From the NCBI RefSeq assembly GCF_018739865.1, contig NZ_JADOER010000004.1:940157-1004156 (forward strand): 64,000 bases of DNA, written 5' to 3'. Positions 18,959 through 27,305 of this stretch are shown here, one piece after another. Position 1 is the stretch's first letter, and every line of letters begins with the position of its first letter. The notes below the pieces were generated by a model. That model worked only from the letters and a program-made list of their open reading frames with translations. It searched no databases and was not told the DNA's origin. Both the position numbers and the translations under genes were made by a program. Origin of the DNA: Leptothoe kymatousa TAU-MAC 1615 (lineage in GTDB: Bacteria > Cyanobacteriota > Cyanobacteriia > Phormidesmidales > Phormidesmidaceae).

Positions 18959-19246
18959 TTACTGTTTGCTAAGAAATTCTACTTCCGGGACCAGCGGATC
19001 GTTGACTACGCCCACCCCCGCATAGCCCCAGCGATCGATCATTTGCTTCAGCTGCTGCCCGCTGATGGGTTCTACGGAAAAGCGGTTGGCGACTTCAGCG
19101 GCATGCTGGTTGACGTAGCTGAGGGCTTCGTGGTCGGCCTTGAACAGCATGAGAAAGCCCTGGGAGTTTTCGATGTTGCGAGGTTTGGCGGCCAGGTATT
19201 GGCCATCGTGGGTGGAACGCAGTAGGTAGTAAGATTTGGTGAACAT
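18959..19246 (-). CDS. Conserved cyanobacterial protein of unknown function
   Basis: 95 residues, MFTKSYYLLRSTHDGQYLAA at the start. No signal peptide or membrane segment is seen. A compact alpha/beta pattern is likely (FLMLFKADHEALSYVNQH, then FSVEPISGQQLKQMID). It faces the ABC-F gene tail to tail. I have an impression of a family conserved in cyanobacteria but cannot name it. Nothing nearby suggests a role. Confidence 0.7.
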   Translation of the reverse strand: MFTKSYYLLRSTHDGQYLAAKPRNIENSQGFLMLFKADHEALSYVNQHAAEVANRFSVEPISGQQLKQMIDRWGYAGVGVVNDPLVPEVEFLSKQ

Positions 19247-19296
19247 AGGGCTTGGTCGCTTTCTTCCTACGGTAAAAGCAAAGTCTTCAATCGCCT

Positions 19297-19506
19297 ATGG
19301 CTTTGTTGCGAAGCTTAATCGATATCCAGCGGTTGATTGGAATTATGGAAGACGTCAAAATTGCTTTTTTCAAATTTTTGAATGGTGAGATTCCCGTTCA
19401 AGAATTTGAGCCATGGATATATGGTGCTGTTGATGTGCTGGCAGATGTTTTAGACGGTTATTCTTCAATTCCCCGTGCAGCATGCTCCGAACGCTTATAC
19501 CGATAG
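19297..19506 (+). pseudogene. Possible remnant of a small acidic protein
   Basis: The frame encodes VKIAFFKFLNGEIPVQEFEP then WIYGAVDVLADVLDGY. This looks like the short helical motif of small cyanobacterial proteins related to immunity-like families (FLNGEI..xEFExWIY). Sense is lost after DGYSSIPR, where the chain ends in an unrelated tail. No clear ribosome site precedes the ATG. It is either a decayed gene with a frameshift near 19460 or a chance ORF. Confidence 0.3.
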
Positions 19507-19707
19507 TCTCTTGTTTCTTGCCCTGGCCTTACCACTTCAACCACTAAAAGTGGTGGTGGCATATCCAAAAAAAAACAGAGAGCGAGTGGCCCCCTCCAAC
19601 GCCGTTACCCCGTTACGAATGGTCTTCCCTAACGGGTTTTTGATCGGCATCCCTTAATCGGAGTTGCCAGGGCGCATCGGCGTGGTTTCCTAACGATAGC
19701 TTGCCGG
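19507..19707. other. Intergenic, short hairpin
   Basis: ACCACTT (19531-19537) can pair with AAGTGGT (19548-19554), followed by an A-run near 19567. Otherwise no feature was recognised. Confidence 0.25.
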
Positions 19708-20646
19708 TTAGTCTGCGGGCATAATGGCCCGATGAATCCAACTGCGATCGCAGGTCACAATCAAATCCATGGCCAAATAGGGAAACGCATCCTGCAACCG
19801 CTGGTATAGCTGGCTCCGCATTTTATCCACATGGGCCACACCATAGGCCTTGGCCTGTTGTTCATTCACTTTGACATATACCTGCACGTAGATCAGGCGT
19901 CCTGTCATCAAAGGTCGCAGGTGATAATCCTCATGGGGTAACGGTTTTAACACATTGCCAACAATGTCGTTTACCTGTTGCCGTAGGGCATCTTCCGGGG
20001 CCTGCCCCATGAGCTGAGCCCAATTTTCCCGCACGGTTTGGATCGGTATGGGCAGCACAAAGAACACTAGCAAAATGACTAACGCGGGGTCAGCGTAGGG
20101 CACCAGGTGCCCCAGGTCACTGTGCTGCAAAATCAGGATCAGCCCAAATGCCAAGGCGACGGCACCGCTAATCAAACCGTCGATCAGCCAGTTCTTGGCA
20201 TCCACATCCAGGATGGGAGAATGGCTGGTCTGGGCATATCGATATTGTTTCCAGGCAAGGATAAGGCAACCAGCGGAGGCTGCGATCGCGTACCAAATTG
20301 CCACACCGGCTTCAATCGGTCGCCCCCCATTCAAAATCGACTCCACCGACGAAAACAACGCCAATAGCGCCACCAGGGCAATCACCAAGCCCTTGCCCAG
20401 ATTCAGCAAAGGCTCAAACATGGCATACCCAAACGGAAACTCCTGATCTTCTGGTTGATAGAGCAGATTAGCCACCCGCAGGGATAACAACGAAATTGCC
20501 AAGTGAATACCCGAAAATACCCCATCAAATAAAATTGCTTCAGATGAGCTGATTAAAGCAAAAACAACGCCTAACACCACCATTCCCGCATTGCCAAGGA
20601 TGGTGAGTTTCAGCGCCTGCTGTTCTAACTCTTGATGATGGGTCAT
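19708..20646 (-). CDS. Cation diffusion facilitator family transporter
   Basis: 312 residues from ATG 20646 (MTHHQELEQQALKLTILGNA). Six membrane segments are apparent, and a cytoplasmic C-terminal domain follows from about residue 215. The fold and order (GMVVLGVVFALISSSEAIL, then FDGVFSGIHLAISLLSLRVA, later VDAKNWLIDGLISGAVALAF) match CDF exporters of Zn, Fe or Mn. The usual metal motifs HxxxD are altered to DGVFSGIH in segment II and DxxxxxxD in segment V, so metal choice cannot be called. The frame is open to 20703, but the added residues look non-native. It stands alone. Confidence 0.85.
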   Translation of the reverse strand: MTHHQELEQQALKLTILGNAGMVVLGVVFALISSSEAILFDGVFSGIHLAISLLSLRVANLLYQPEDQEFPFGYAMFEPLLNLGKGLVIALVALLALFSSVESILNGGRPIEAGVAIWYAIAASAGCLILAWKQYRYAQTSHSPILDVDAKNWLIDGLISGAVALAFGLILILQHSDLGHLVPYADPALVILLVFFVLPIPIQTVRENWAQLMGQAPEDALRQQVNDIVGNVLKPLPHEDYHLRPLMTGRLIYVQVYVKVNEQQAKAYGVAHVDKMRSQLYQRLQDAFPYLAMDLIVTCDRSWIHRAIMPAD

Positions 20647-20753
20647 CGGTTGTGACTGTAACGATGTCTTCTTACCGTAGTGAACCCGTGACAAAGGCGT
20701 CAATTTTTATACCCGAAAAGCGTGTTGAACCCTGGGGAACGGCGTTGCTAAAC

Positions 20754-20778
20754 CCCGTTGCTGCAAATTAGCAACGGG
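20754..20778. other. Hairpin in the gap between CDF and PEP-CTERM genes
   Basis: CCCGTTGCT (20754-20762) pairs with AGCAACGGG (20770-20778), a 9-bp stem with a 7-nt loop and no T-run. The rest of the gap 20647-21014 holds no gene I can support. Confidence 0.35.
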
Positions 20779-21014
20779 CGCGCTGAGATCGGAGAGGTTA
20801 GCTGCTCCTAACATACAAAAATCGCAGCAGCGTGGTTTATCCGTCCCTGTGCCAAGGCCGACATCCCCTGAAATATCATTCTTCACAGAAAAAATAATTA
20901 AGTTTGATAAATTACCCTGTACTACATCTGTTCGGTTGTTTGTACGCTTATGACATGCAAGGGGATATTACCTCCTCGATTGCTGAGCTCTTTCAACTGT
21001 GGGTATTTATAAAG

Positions 21015-21836
21015 ATGCTAAATGGAGTGTCAAAACACCTTCTATTGACCGGTGGCCTGACCCTAGCGGCCGTCTGTAGTATGAGCGCACCCGCTGCCGC
21101 TGCTCGATTTTCCATGGAGATTGCCTATACCGAATCGCAGCTACTGCCCCCGTGGGATTTGCCAGAAACAGGCACGGGATTTTTCGACTTTGATGGGGTT
21201 ACCTATGGCGATTTTGTTACCAGCAGTCTGATTTTTCAGAACTTTGAAACTTTTCCCGGCAATCCTTTTTTCCCAGGCGGACAAACCGAACCCTATCCTC
21301 CCAATACCGAGAGTCTGCTGACGCCCATCGTTTTTTCTCCATCCACGGCGCTGGTGTCCACCCCCACCCAATTAAGTGCCATCGGTTCCTTAGACTTTCA
21401 AACCGCTGCAGGGACAGAGCGTTGTCTCACAGACCCAATTGCCCGCGGTGGAGCCCTATGCGATGCATTTATTCCGGCCCCCGCCGTGCAATTGGATCTG
21501 TTATTTGATAATCCAATTTTTAATGTTGCGACCAATCAGTTTTTGCCCTCTAATTTTTCCTGGTCACTCACCACAACGGTTCCCTTGGATGTGCCTGGTC
21601 TGAGGTTTTCAATTCCTGCAGGTAGTCTGGTTGCCGGTGGTACCAATGTGGATGTGCCCAACCCCTTTGCAGGCAATATTGGGCCAACGGTAATTCCCGC
21701 TAACCGGGCAACACCCCTGGTGGCAGCCTCAGTGCCTGAACCCAGGGGTGTTTTAAGCTTGCTGATGTTGGCCGGAGTGGGGGGCGGTTTCATGGTGCGC
21801 AGGGCATCTGGCCTTGGTTTCAGTAGCGACCAGTGA
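21015..21836 (+). CDS. Secreted PEP-CTERM anchor protein
   Basis: About 273 residues from ATG 21015. The N-terminal signal peptide is HLLLTGGLTLAAVCSMSAPAAAA. The body is rich in Gly, Pro, Phe and Thr with beta character and one Cys pair (ERCLTDPIARGGALCD). The C-terminus has the PEP-CTERM sorting tag: SVPEP, a hydrophobic stretch (GVLSLLMLAGVGGGFMV), then RRAS. Such proteins are processed by an exosortase and end up at the cell surface or in the matrix; the exosortase is not in this window. The frame is open upstream to 20904, but the signal peptide fixes the start. Its end overlaps the convergent membrane gene by 17 bp. Confidence 0.85.
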   Translation: MLNGVSKHLLLTGGLTLAAVCSMSAPAAAARFSMEIAYTESQLLPPWDLPETGTGFFDFDGVTYGDFVTSSLIFQNFETFPGNPFFPGGQTEPYPPNTESLLTPIVFSPSTALVSTPTQLSAIGSLDFQTAAGTERCLTDPIARGGALCDAFIPAPAVQLDLLFDNPIFNVATNQFLPSNFSWSLTTTVPLDVPGLRFSIPAGSLVAGGTNVDVPNPFAGNIGPTVIPANRATPLVAASVPEPRGVLSLLMLAGVGGGFMVRRASGLGFSSDQ

Positions 21837-22221
21837 ACTCGCGAAAAACGTACATGTTAATGGCGGCTACGACAAAGCAGATGATGAAGATCAATACCCG
21901 AATGCCATAGATCGGTTCATTCATTAGCTGGCCGTTGGCAAAAATGGGCGTGAAGGAGGGCTCGACTTTCGCCATCATAAATCCTGCCACAAAGGCCGTA
22001 ATGGTCGATGTGGCCTGGGATAGATTTCTGAGTTCATTGCTGGTATTAGGGGACACCAAAAAGCCCACTAGCCAACCACTGGCCCAGCCCGCCACGGCAA
22101 TCAACACGGTTTGGGCAAACCCTGGATCGGTTAGTTCAGTGTGAACTCGGTTCGCTAGCCAAACGACAATGCCAAAAACAATAAAGCCAACCAGTAAACC
22201 ACTGTAGGAACGTAGCTGCAT
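21820..22221 (-). CDS. Small multi-pass membrane protein
   Basis: 133 residues with about four hydrophobic segments (GLLVGFIVFGIVVWLA, VLIAVAGWASGWLVGFLV, a weaker one at ITAFVAGFMMA, and VLIFIICFVVAAINMYVF). The family is not recognised. It starts 5 bp after the stop of the ABC permease gene on the same strand, so the two are likely one operon. It could be an accessory to the transporter or an unrelated membrane protein. It overlaps the PEP-CTERM gene end by 17 bp. Confidence 0.75.
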   Translation of the reverse strand: MQLRSYSGLLVGFIVFGIVVWLANRVHTELTDPGFAQTVLIAVAGWASGWLVGFLVSPNTSNELRNLSQATSTITAFVAGFMMAKVEPSFTPIFANGQLMNEPIYGIRVLIFIICFVVAAINMYVFREFTGRY

Positions 22222-22226
22222 GGGGC

Positions 22227-23279
22227 TTAGTTCATTTTAGAGAGCTTAATACGTGGATCCACAAACGATAGGGCCAGATCAGCGATTAGGTTGCCCACAA
22301 TTAACATGGTGGCCCCCATCATCAAGCTAGCCATAATCAGATACAAATCCTGGGACTGCACCGCCTGCAGCGTCAGTTTGCCTAAGCCGGGCCAGCCAAA
22401 AAAGTATTCGGTAATAAAGGCGCCGCTGAGCAAACTGGCAAATTCAAACCCCAGCAGGGTAATCAATGGATTCACAGCGTTGCGTAGGGCATGGGTATAG
22501 ATCACCCGGTTTTCTGGCAGTCCCTTGGCGCGGGCGGTGCGGATATAGTCCTGGCGCAGTACGTCTAACATTTGACCGCGCATCAACCGCTGTAGGCCAG
22601 CAAAGCTGGTAATACTCAAGGCCAATGTGGGCAAAATCATGTGCCAGACCACATCTAGGAATTGGCCAATCCAGTTAAGGTCATCGTGGTTAATGCTGGT
22701 GCGGCCCCCCACCGGAAATAGCGGAGTGGTTAGCTGGGCGAAAAATAGTAGCAGGAGTCCCGTGATCAAAGCAGGAAATCCCTGGCCAATGTAGCTCAGT
22801 ACCCGCAGAAAGCGATCTGTAAACTTGTTGTGGTTGACTGCCCCAATAATTCCCAGGGGAATACCAATGGCCCAGGTGACCACAATGGAGGCAATCGATA
22901 ACAACAGGGTGTTGGGGATGCGTTCAGCTAAGATTTCTATGGCTGGGCGATTGTAGGCAAAGCTCTCACCAAAGTTAAACTTAGTCACCACCTGGTAGAG
23001 CCATTGAAAATATTGTTGCCAAATCGGTTTATCCAGGCCAAACTGCTGTTCAAATTGTTGGATAGTTTCCGGTGAAATCTGAGGGTTTTGACGGGCCGCA
23101 TCTAAAAAGTCGCCAGGTGCGAGCTGAATGACGAAAAAACTAAAGGCTGATGCCAGCAGCAGGGTTAGCAGTGCCTGCAGTATGCGCTTAAACACATACA
23201 GCGTTGTTTCGCTGGTGAGCACCATCTGCACTGTTTGCAGAGGAGAACGGTTGGTAGATGAGGGGGACTCTGCCGTCAT
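22227..23279 (-). CDS. ABC transporter permease, DppB/OppB type
   Basis: 350 residues, six predicted membrane segments. The N-terminal RILQALLTLLLASAFSFFVI followed by QLAPGDFLD is typical of OppB/DppB/NikB permeases of peptide or nickel importers. The cytoplasmic coupling loop is DYIRTARAKGLPENRVIYTHALRNA, given here as DYIRTARAKGL and THALRNA. The C-terminal FVDPRIKL is also standard. No partner permease, binding protein or ATPase lies nearby, so the rest of the transporter must be elsewhere, a common arrangement in cyanobacteria. It is probably co-transcribed with the small membrane gene downstream. Confidence 0.92.
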   Translation of the reverse strand: MTAESPSSTNRSPLQTVQMVLTSETTLYVFKRILQALLTLLLASAFSFFVIQLAPGDFLDAARQNPQISPETIQQFEQQFGLDKPIWQQYFQWLYQVVTKFNFGESFAYNRPAIEILAERIPNTLLLSIASIVVTWAIGIPLGIIGAVNHNKFTDRFLRVLSYIGQGFPALITGLLLLFFAQLTTPLFPVGGRTSINHDDLNWIGQFLDVVWHMILPTLALSITSFAGLQRLMRGQMLDVLRQDYIRTARAKGLPENRVIYTHALRNAVNPLITLLGFEFASLLSGAFITEYFFGWPGLGKLTLQAVQSQDLYLIMASLMMGATMLIVGNLIADLALSFVDPRIKLSKMN

Positions 23280-23434
23280 GGTTTAAGGGAGGTGGGCGTC
23301 TGGTGCAAATTTTTGCCGGTGGCTGGGGTTCGCTTTGAAATGCTCTGGAAACTGGGCCTGTCTTTGGGGTGCCGTGACATCATTCTAATGATTGATGTCC
23401 CTGAGTGGGTAAGCGGCTAGCCCCCAGGCAAAAA

Positions 23435-23962
23435 TCAATAGGAGATAAGGGCGTTAACCGGAATGCCCTCCGGCAACTTTTGTCGCCCTGGCAGGTCGGT
23501 GAGTTCGATTAAAAAGCTAAACCCCGCGATGGTTGCCCCTGTTTTTTGAACCAACTGGGCGGCGGCGGCGGCGGTGCCGCCTGTGGCCAATAGGTCGTCC
23601 ACAATCAGGGGACGGTGATGGGGTTGGAGGGCATCTTGATGTATTTCTAGGCTGTCTTGACCGTACTCTAGGTCGTAGGACACCTGGTGCACGGCGGCGG
23701 GTAGCTTGCCGGGTTTGCGCACGGGGATAAAGCTTAGCCCCAACTGATATGCCAGGGGCATGCCAAAGATAAATCCACGGGATTCAATCCCGATGATGCA
23801 ATCTGGTTGATATTGAACGGCCTGTTCTGCCATCAGGTCGATGCTGGCTTTTAATCCGTCGGCATCTTTGAGCAGTGTAGTGATGTCTCTAAAAAGGATG
23901 CCCGGCTGAGGAAAATCTGGGATCTCACGAATTAAGGCCTGGATATCTGCGGTGGTTGTCAC
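23435..23962 (-). CDS. apt: Adenine phosphoribosyltransferase
   Basis: Salvages adenine to AMP using PRPP. It has 175 residues from a GTG at 23962. Seen are the N-terminal [20 protein letters not shown], the ESRGFIFG loop, RKPGKLPA, and the PRPP-binding motif [15 protein letters not shown]. The length and all motifs are normal for the family. The gene upstream on the same strand is a short secreted protein ending 25 bp before the GTG, and co-transcription is possible but without obvious meaning. Confidence 0.95.
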   Translation of the reverse strand: MTTTADIQALIREIPDFPQPGILFRDITTLLKDADGLKASIDLMAEQAVQYQPDCIIGIESRGFIFGMPLAYQLGLSFIPVRKPGKLPAAVHQVSYDLEYGQDSLEIHQDALQPHHRPLIVDDLLATGGTAAAAAQLVQKTGATIAGFSFLIELTDLPGRQKLPEGIPVNALISY

Positions 23963-23986
23963 GACTAGGGCGGATGCAGGACGGCC

Positions 23987-24208
23987 CTATTCTATACTGC
24001 CTGAGCCGATTGTGACCGCAGAGAAACGGCTGCTACCGCTAATGCGCCGTTCGGGGATGCCTTGACGCACGTCTGAATTTTGATCGGAATTGTAGAGACT
24101 GATGAAGTCCTGGTTGGGTTGGGGCAGCTGATGGCTATTTGAGGCAAAGGCGATCTGCGTGGTGGCAATGGGCAGTAGGGTAATGACCGTCAAGTAGATG
24201 CATTTCAT
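23987..24208 (-). CDS. Small secreted protein with DUF928-like motif
   Basis: 73 residues. The N-terminal signal peptide is IYLTVITLLPIATTQIAFA. The mature part holds RQGIPERRISGSSRF, which resembles the RxGxPxRRxxGxxR motif near the start of cyanobacterial DUF928 secreted proteins. The usual remainder of DUF928 (about 150 more residues) is absent, so this may be a stand-alone short relative or a truncated copy. The stop is 25 bp before apt on the same strand. Confidence 0.6.
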   Translation of the reverse strand: MKCIYLTVITLLPIATTQIAFASNSHQLPQPNQDFISLYNSDQNSDVRQGIPERRISGSSRFSAVTIGSGSIE

Positions 24209-24910
24209 GGAAAGTTGGGCCTAATCTGGATTAATTCAGATGTGCTGCCCTTGGCAGGCAGATGTTCTTACATATTTCGAAATAAGGCGCTGTTCGAAAA
24301 CAGCTTGCCCCTTCCCTGTGATAGCCGTCACCATCGGGATATTCCTACTGTGGTAAGGGAATCTTTGTGCTTTCTTTGAAAAGTGATGGGAGAACAGTGA
24401 CCCTACGGACTGTTATGGGGCAAATCAGGATATAGCTTTACGCACAATGGCGGATACAATTGCTAGCCGAATAGGTATTTCTAGGTAGGGCGCTCGGATT
24501 CGGTTGAGTTGTAGCGGGGATTTCGACCGCTGCTGCGGTGTATTTACTATTGTTGATTTTAGGGAGATCGCCCTCTGGCAGCTCCGCGTGATCAGGGAGT
24601 CTTGCCGCTATGAGCCCATGGCAGGGCTACGATGTCGGCAAGGTCTGCGGTTGATTTGAAGGGGGGAAACAGGCTTTTGACCCGGCCCCAGATACGGCCC
24701 ATAAAATCATCCTAAGGATCGGCAATGCCGCTAATTTTGATGTGCTGTATCATATTCACGAACTTTGAGCAGTCTAAGGGCTTGTTAAAGATTAGAATCA
24801 TGGCCTTGTTCCTTGAAATCATGGCTTAACAAGCTTTTCAGGATTAAACCGTGACGTAGTTTCTTAACAGCTCCGAACGGGCTCAGAGGCAACCTGTGCT
24901 TGAGGCTGTT
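24209..24910. other. 700-bp intergenic region
   Basis: It contains a short hairpin CTGTT-CGAA-AACAG near 24290, an inverted repeat GCTTGTTAA (24780-24788) with TTAACAAGC (24826-24834) that encloses two copies of AATCATGGC, and the interrupted small ORF listed at 24592-24753. No intact gene was recognised. Confidence 0.4.
24592..24753 (-). pseudogene. Interrupted small ORF
   Basis: The reverse strand reads MIQHIKISGIADP, then TAG, then DDFMGRIWGRVKSLFPPFKS and on to SGKTP before TGA. The frame is continuous across the TAG and the composition looks protein-like. An inner ATG (MGRIWGRVK) has AAGGA upstream and could allow a 34-residue product. It is either a decayed gene with one nonsense change or chance. 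Confidence 0.25.
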
Positions 24911-25849
24911 ATGCCTGTGAATGATGTTCCTCCGTCGAATACTGCAACCCCTACTAATAAGCGCCGATGTACGGTGACGGTGTCAGCTCAGGCGTGGCAT
25001 GGTTCTAAGTCAGCCGCTCAGGCGGTGGGCTGCGGTAGCATTTCTGAATTGTTGGAGAAATTGGGCAATGGTGAGCTGGCGGTGGTGTTGGCCGATGAGC
25101 TGGGGCCGCCACTGGCTGAGGAGTTAGACCATGCCCCGGACTATGGAGCAACAACGCAGCAGCCGAGCCAGCCAGACTGGCCCGCAGCCACGGCACAGCC
25201 TGCTCCTAGGGCCGCAGCACCCGGCACAATTTCAACCCTATTGTCGCGCTTATCCCTGGGGAAATTTCCTCAGCTGGTGCTAACGGCCATCTGTGCGTCG
25301 TTGATTTTGCTGCCGATTCTTTATGTTTTGGATTTATGGCTGTCGAAGTCTTCTAAGGGGGATCTGGATTTAACCCAGGCGATTACCTTGACCACGGGGG
25401 ATACGGTGGCGGGATATGAGGTGACGGACCATATGAGAATCCGTCCGTTTCATCCGGTGACGGGGGCTGCCAATGTGCCCCACAACGGTGTGGATTTGGC
25501 GACACCTTCGGGCACCCCGGTCTATGCGGTGGGGGTGACCGGTGATCGGGTGTCGGTTGAGTGTTGGTGGGATGTTGACGGGGGGGGCTGGGTTGCCGAG
25601 CAAACAACTGAGTCCTATCCCCAATTAGTGTTTCAATCTTTGCACCTGTTGGATGATGAGTGTCGTTCTGGTTCCTTTAAGAGCGGCGATGTGATTGCCC
25701 TAACGGGGAATACCGGGTTGGGCTCAGGGGAGCACTATGATTTTCGGGTGAAGTTGGACGGTAGTTATATTGATCCGCCCAGGCAGTTTTTGGAGGCGGC
25801 CCTGACTGGTAAAACGCTTTCTAAGGATGGCAAGCTGCCTGGGGAGTAG
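24911..25849 (+). CDS. Membrane-anchored M23 peptidase-like protein
   Basis: 312 residues from ATG 24911, which has GAGG 5 nt upstream; an in-frame GTG at 24896 is the alternative. The N-terminal 100 residues form a cytoplasmic region (CTVTVSAQAWHGSKSAAQAV), followed by a Pro/Ala linker. One membrane segment (LVLTAICASLILLPILYVL) precedes a periplasmic M23 domain with HNGVDLATPSGTPVYA, SLHLL and GEHYDFRVK. Typical M23 endopeptidases have HxxxD plus HxH. Here the last ligand position is Asp (HYD), so activity may be altered or absent. It may cut or bind peptidoglycan. No operon partner is seen. Confidence 0.85.
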   Translation: MPVNDVPPSNTATPTNKRRCTVTVSAQAWHGSKSAAQAVGCGSISELLEKLGNGELAVVLADELGPPLAEELDHAPDYGATTQQPSQPDWPAATAQPAPRAAAPGTISTLLSRLSLGKFPQLVLTAICASLILLPILYVLDLWLSKSSKGDLDLTQAITLTTGDTVAGYEVTDHMRIRPFHPVTGAANVPHNGVDLATPSGTPVYAVGVTGDRVSVECWWDVDGGGWVAEQTTESYPQLVFQSLHLLDDECRSGSFKSGDVIALTGNTGLGSGEHYDFRVKLDGSYIDPPRQFLEAALTGKTLSKDGKLPGE

Positions 25850-25884
25850 GTTCCTGGGTTCCTGGGCGATAGGGCAAATGGCGC

Positions 25885-26376
25885 TTACTGTAGCGGTTGG
25901 TCTGGACTACACACGGTAGACCAGGAGTCGATGTCGGTTTGGGATGCGAGCACACCTGTGAGCTGACTGCGATAGCCGGTCAGGCGCTCTCGCTCTAGGC
26001 CTTCTGCATAGGGAATCAGTTCATCGACAGTGGTGATGACGCAAACCCAGTCTTTGGCGGCGGCGGCTTTGTTTAACTGGGCTTCGAGGGTGTTGACCTC
26101 TGACTGGATAGCCGCCACCCGGTTGCGTTCGATGTAATATTCCACGTTTGCGATCGCATTGAGCGCATACACATCATCGGGACGTTCTTCTAAGGCGCGG
26201 CGAAAATTAATCAGGGCCGTTTGATAGTCAAACTGGCTGCTGTAGGCATAGCCCAAATTCATCGCCTGGGTATAGGCGTCTGGTGCTGCCTCGGGTGTTT
26301 CAGTTTGAGCGAGGGCAGGGCCTGGTAAGAAAATTGCCAGGCCTAAAAGTGAACCCCATAACCACTGCTTTGCCAT
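25885..26376 (-). CDS. Secreted TPR-containing protein
   Basis: 163 residues from ATG 26376. The signal peptide is WLWGSLLGLAIFLPGPALAQ. At least one clear TPR follows (NLGYAYSSQFDYQTALINF, then RRALEERPDDVYALNAIANV). A C-terminal helical segment with two Cys (WVCVITTV and STVCSPDQ) could form a disulfide in the periplasm. It faces the M23 gene tail to tail, 35 bp apart. Function unknown. Confidence 0.8.
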   Translation of the reverse strand: MAKQWLWGSLLGLAIFLPGPALAQTETPEAAPDAYTQAMNLGYAYSSQFDYQTALINFRRALEERPDDVYALNAIANVEYYIERNRVAAIQSEVNTLEAQLNKAAAAKDWVCVITTVDELIPYAEGLERERLTGYRSQLTGVLASQTDIDSWSTVCSPDQPLQ

Positions 26377-26597
26377 GGATTGTCTCGGTGACCTCAAGGA
26401 TTTTCGCTATTGTTACCACAAATTGTTGGTCAATCCCCAGCCTATTGCTCAGAGGGTGACTCATCTGTGTGGTTCAGCATAGAGCGGGTTAGCTAGGTTA
26501 CCCGTGGTCACGGCAATATTTTCTGATTTCAGATCCGATTTATGGGAAAAGCCATCTGTGTTTGAGGCCTAATGCCTTGCCAACCGACGGGGGAATT

Positions 26598-26615
26598 GTT
26601 ACATTAGTTTACATT
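26598..26615 (+). promoter_or_regulatory. HLR1-type RpaB binding site upstream of pentapeptide-repeat gene
   Basis: GTTACATT-AG-TTTACATT matches the HLR1 consensus (two G/T-TTACA-W-W half sites separated by 2 bp) bound by the response regulator RpaB at high-light-responsive genes. A third partial half site TTTACAAA follows at 26624-26631. It lies 117 bp before the GTG at 26732. The rest of the gap 26398-26731 holds nothing else I recognise. Confidence 0.65.
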
Positions 26616-26731
26616 AATATAAGTTTACAAAACGCCAGGCATAATCCCCTGTGGTTGCTGTGTTTCCGTTAAACATTGGTTTGCGGTTAAGGTGCCCCAG
26701 TTAATCTGCACTGGTGATTGAGGAATGGTTT

Positions 26732-27244
26732 GTGGAAGCATCTCAGTTAGTGCAGCGATATGCTGTCGGTCAGCGTCGGTTTGAGCGTGCAGATTTGCGT
26801 GAAGCTCAGCTGCCCGAGGCGAAGTTACAGGATGTTCGTTTGAGCTATGTGGATCTGACTTGGGCGAATTTGAGCCAGGCTGATCTGTCCGGTGCTGAGT
26901 TGGTGGGGGCAATGGTTTGGCGCGCCCATCTCAGCTGGGTAAATTTGAGCCAAGCCGATTTGCGTCGGGCGCTCATATTACATAGCCGTTTGGCTTTTGC
27001 TAATCTGTCCGGGGCGAATTTGCAGCAGGCCGATCTGCGTCTGAGCGATCTCAGCCAGGTTAATTTGCAAGGGGCCAATTTGCAGGGGGTAAAGCTCTGC
27101 TACGCGGATTTGAGCGGTGCGGATTTAAGCAACGCAGATTTGAGTGGCGCAGATTTGACGGGGGCTACCCTGCGCGGTGTGAACTGGCAAAATGTATGCC
27201 TCACTGGTGCGATCGCGGCTCCCAATTCCCCCGTGTTGGTCTAG
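26732..27244 (+). CDS. Pentapeptide-repeat protein
   Basis: 170 residues from GTG 26732, chosen because GAGGA (26720-26724) lies 7 nt upstream and MEASQLVQRYAVGQRRFERA fits the usual start of such cyanobacterial proteins; GTG 26714 is also in frame. From residue about 20 the chain is built of A(D/N)LxX units (YVDLTWANLSQADLSGAEL, later ADLSNADLSGADL) that form a right-handed quadrilateral beta helix. No signal peptide is present, so it is probably cytosolic. The repeats diagnose fold, not function. An upstream HLR1 site suggests light-stress control by RpaB. Confidence 0.88.
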   Translation: MEASQLVQRYAVGQRRFERADLREAQLPEAKLQDVRLSYVDLTWANLSQADLSGAELVGAMVWRAHLSWVNLSQADLRRALILHSRLAFANLSGANLQQADLRLSDLSQVNLQGANLQGVKLCYADLSGADLSNADLSGADLTGATLRGVNWQNVCLTGAIAAPNSPVLV

Positions 27245-27305
27245 GTTTTGATGCGATCGCATCAATAGACTTGTCGCCGCCTTAAAACTTGTGGCCTTGC
27301 TAACC

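Noticed and set aside
19475..19657. 60-aa plus-strand ORF
   Set aside because: Overlaps a decayed region, lacks a ribosome site and shows no protein-like pattern.
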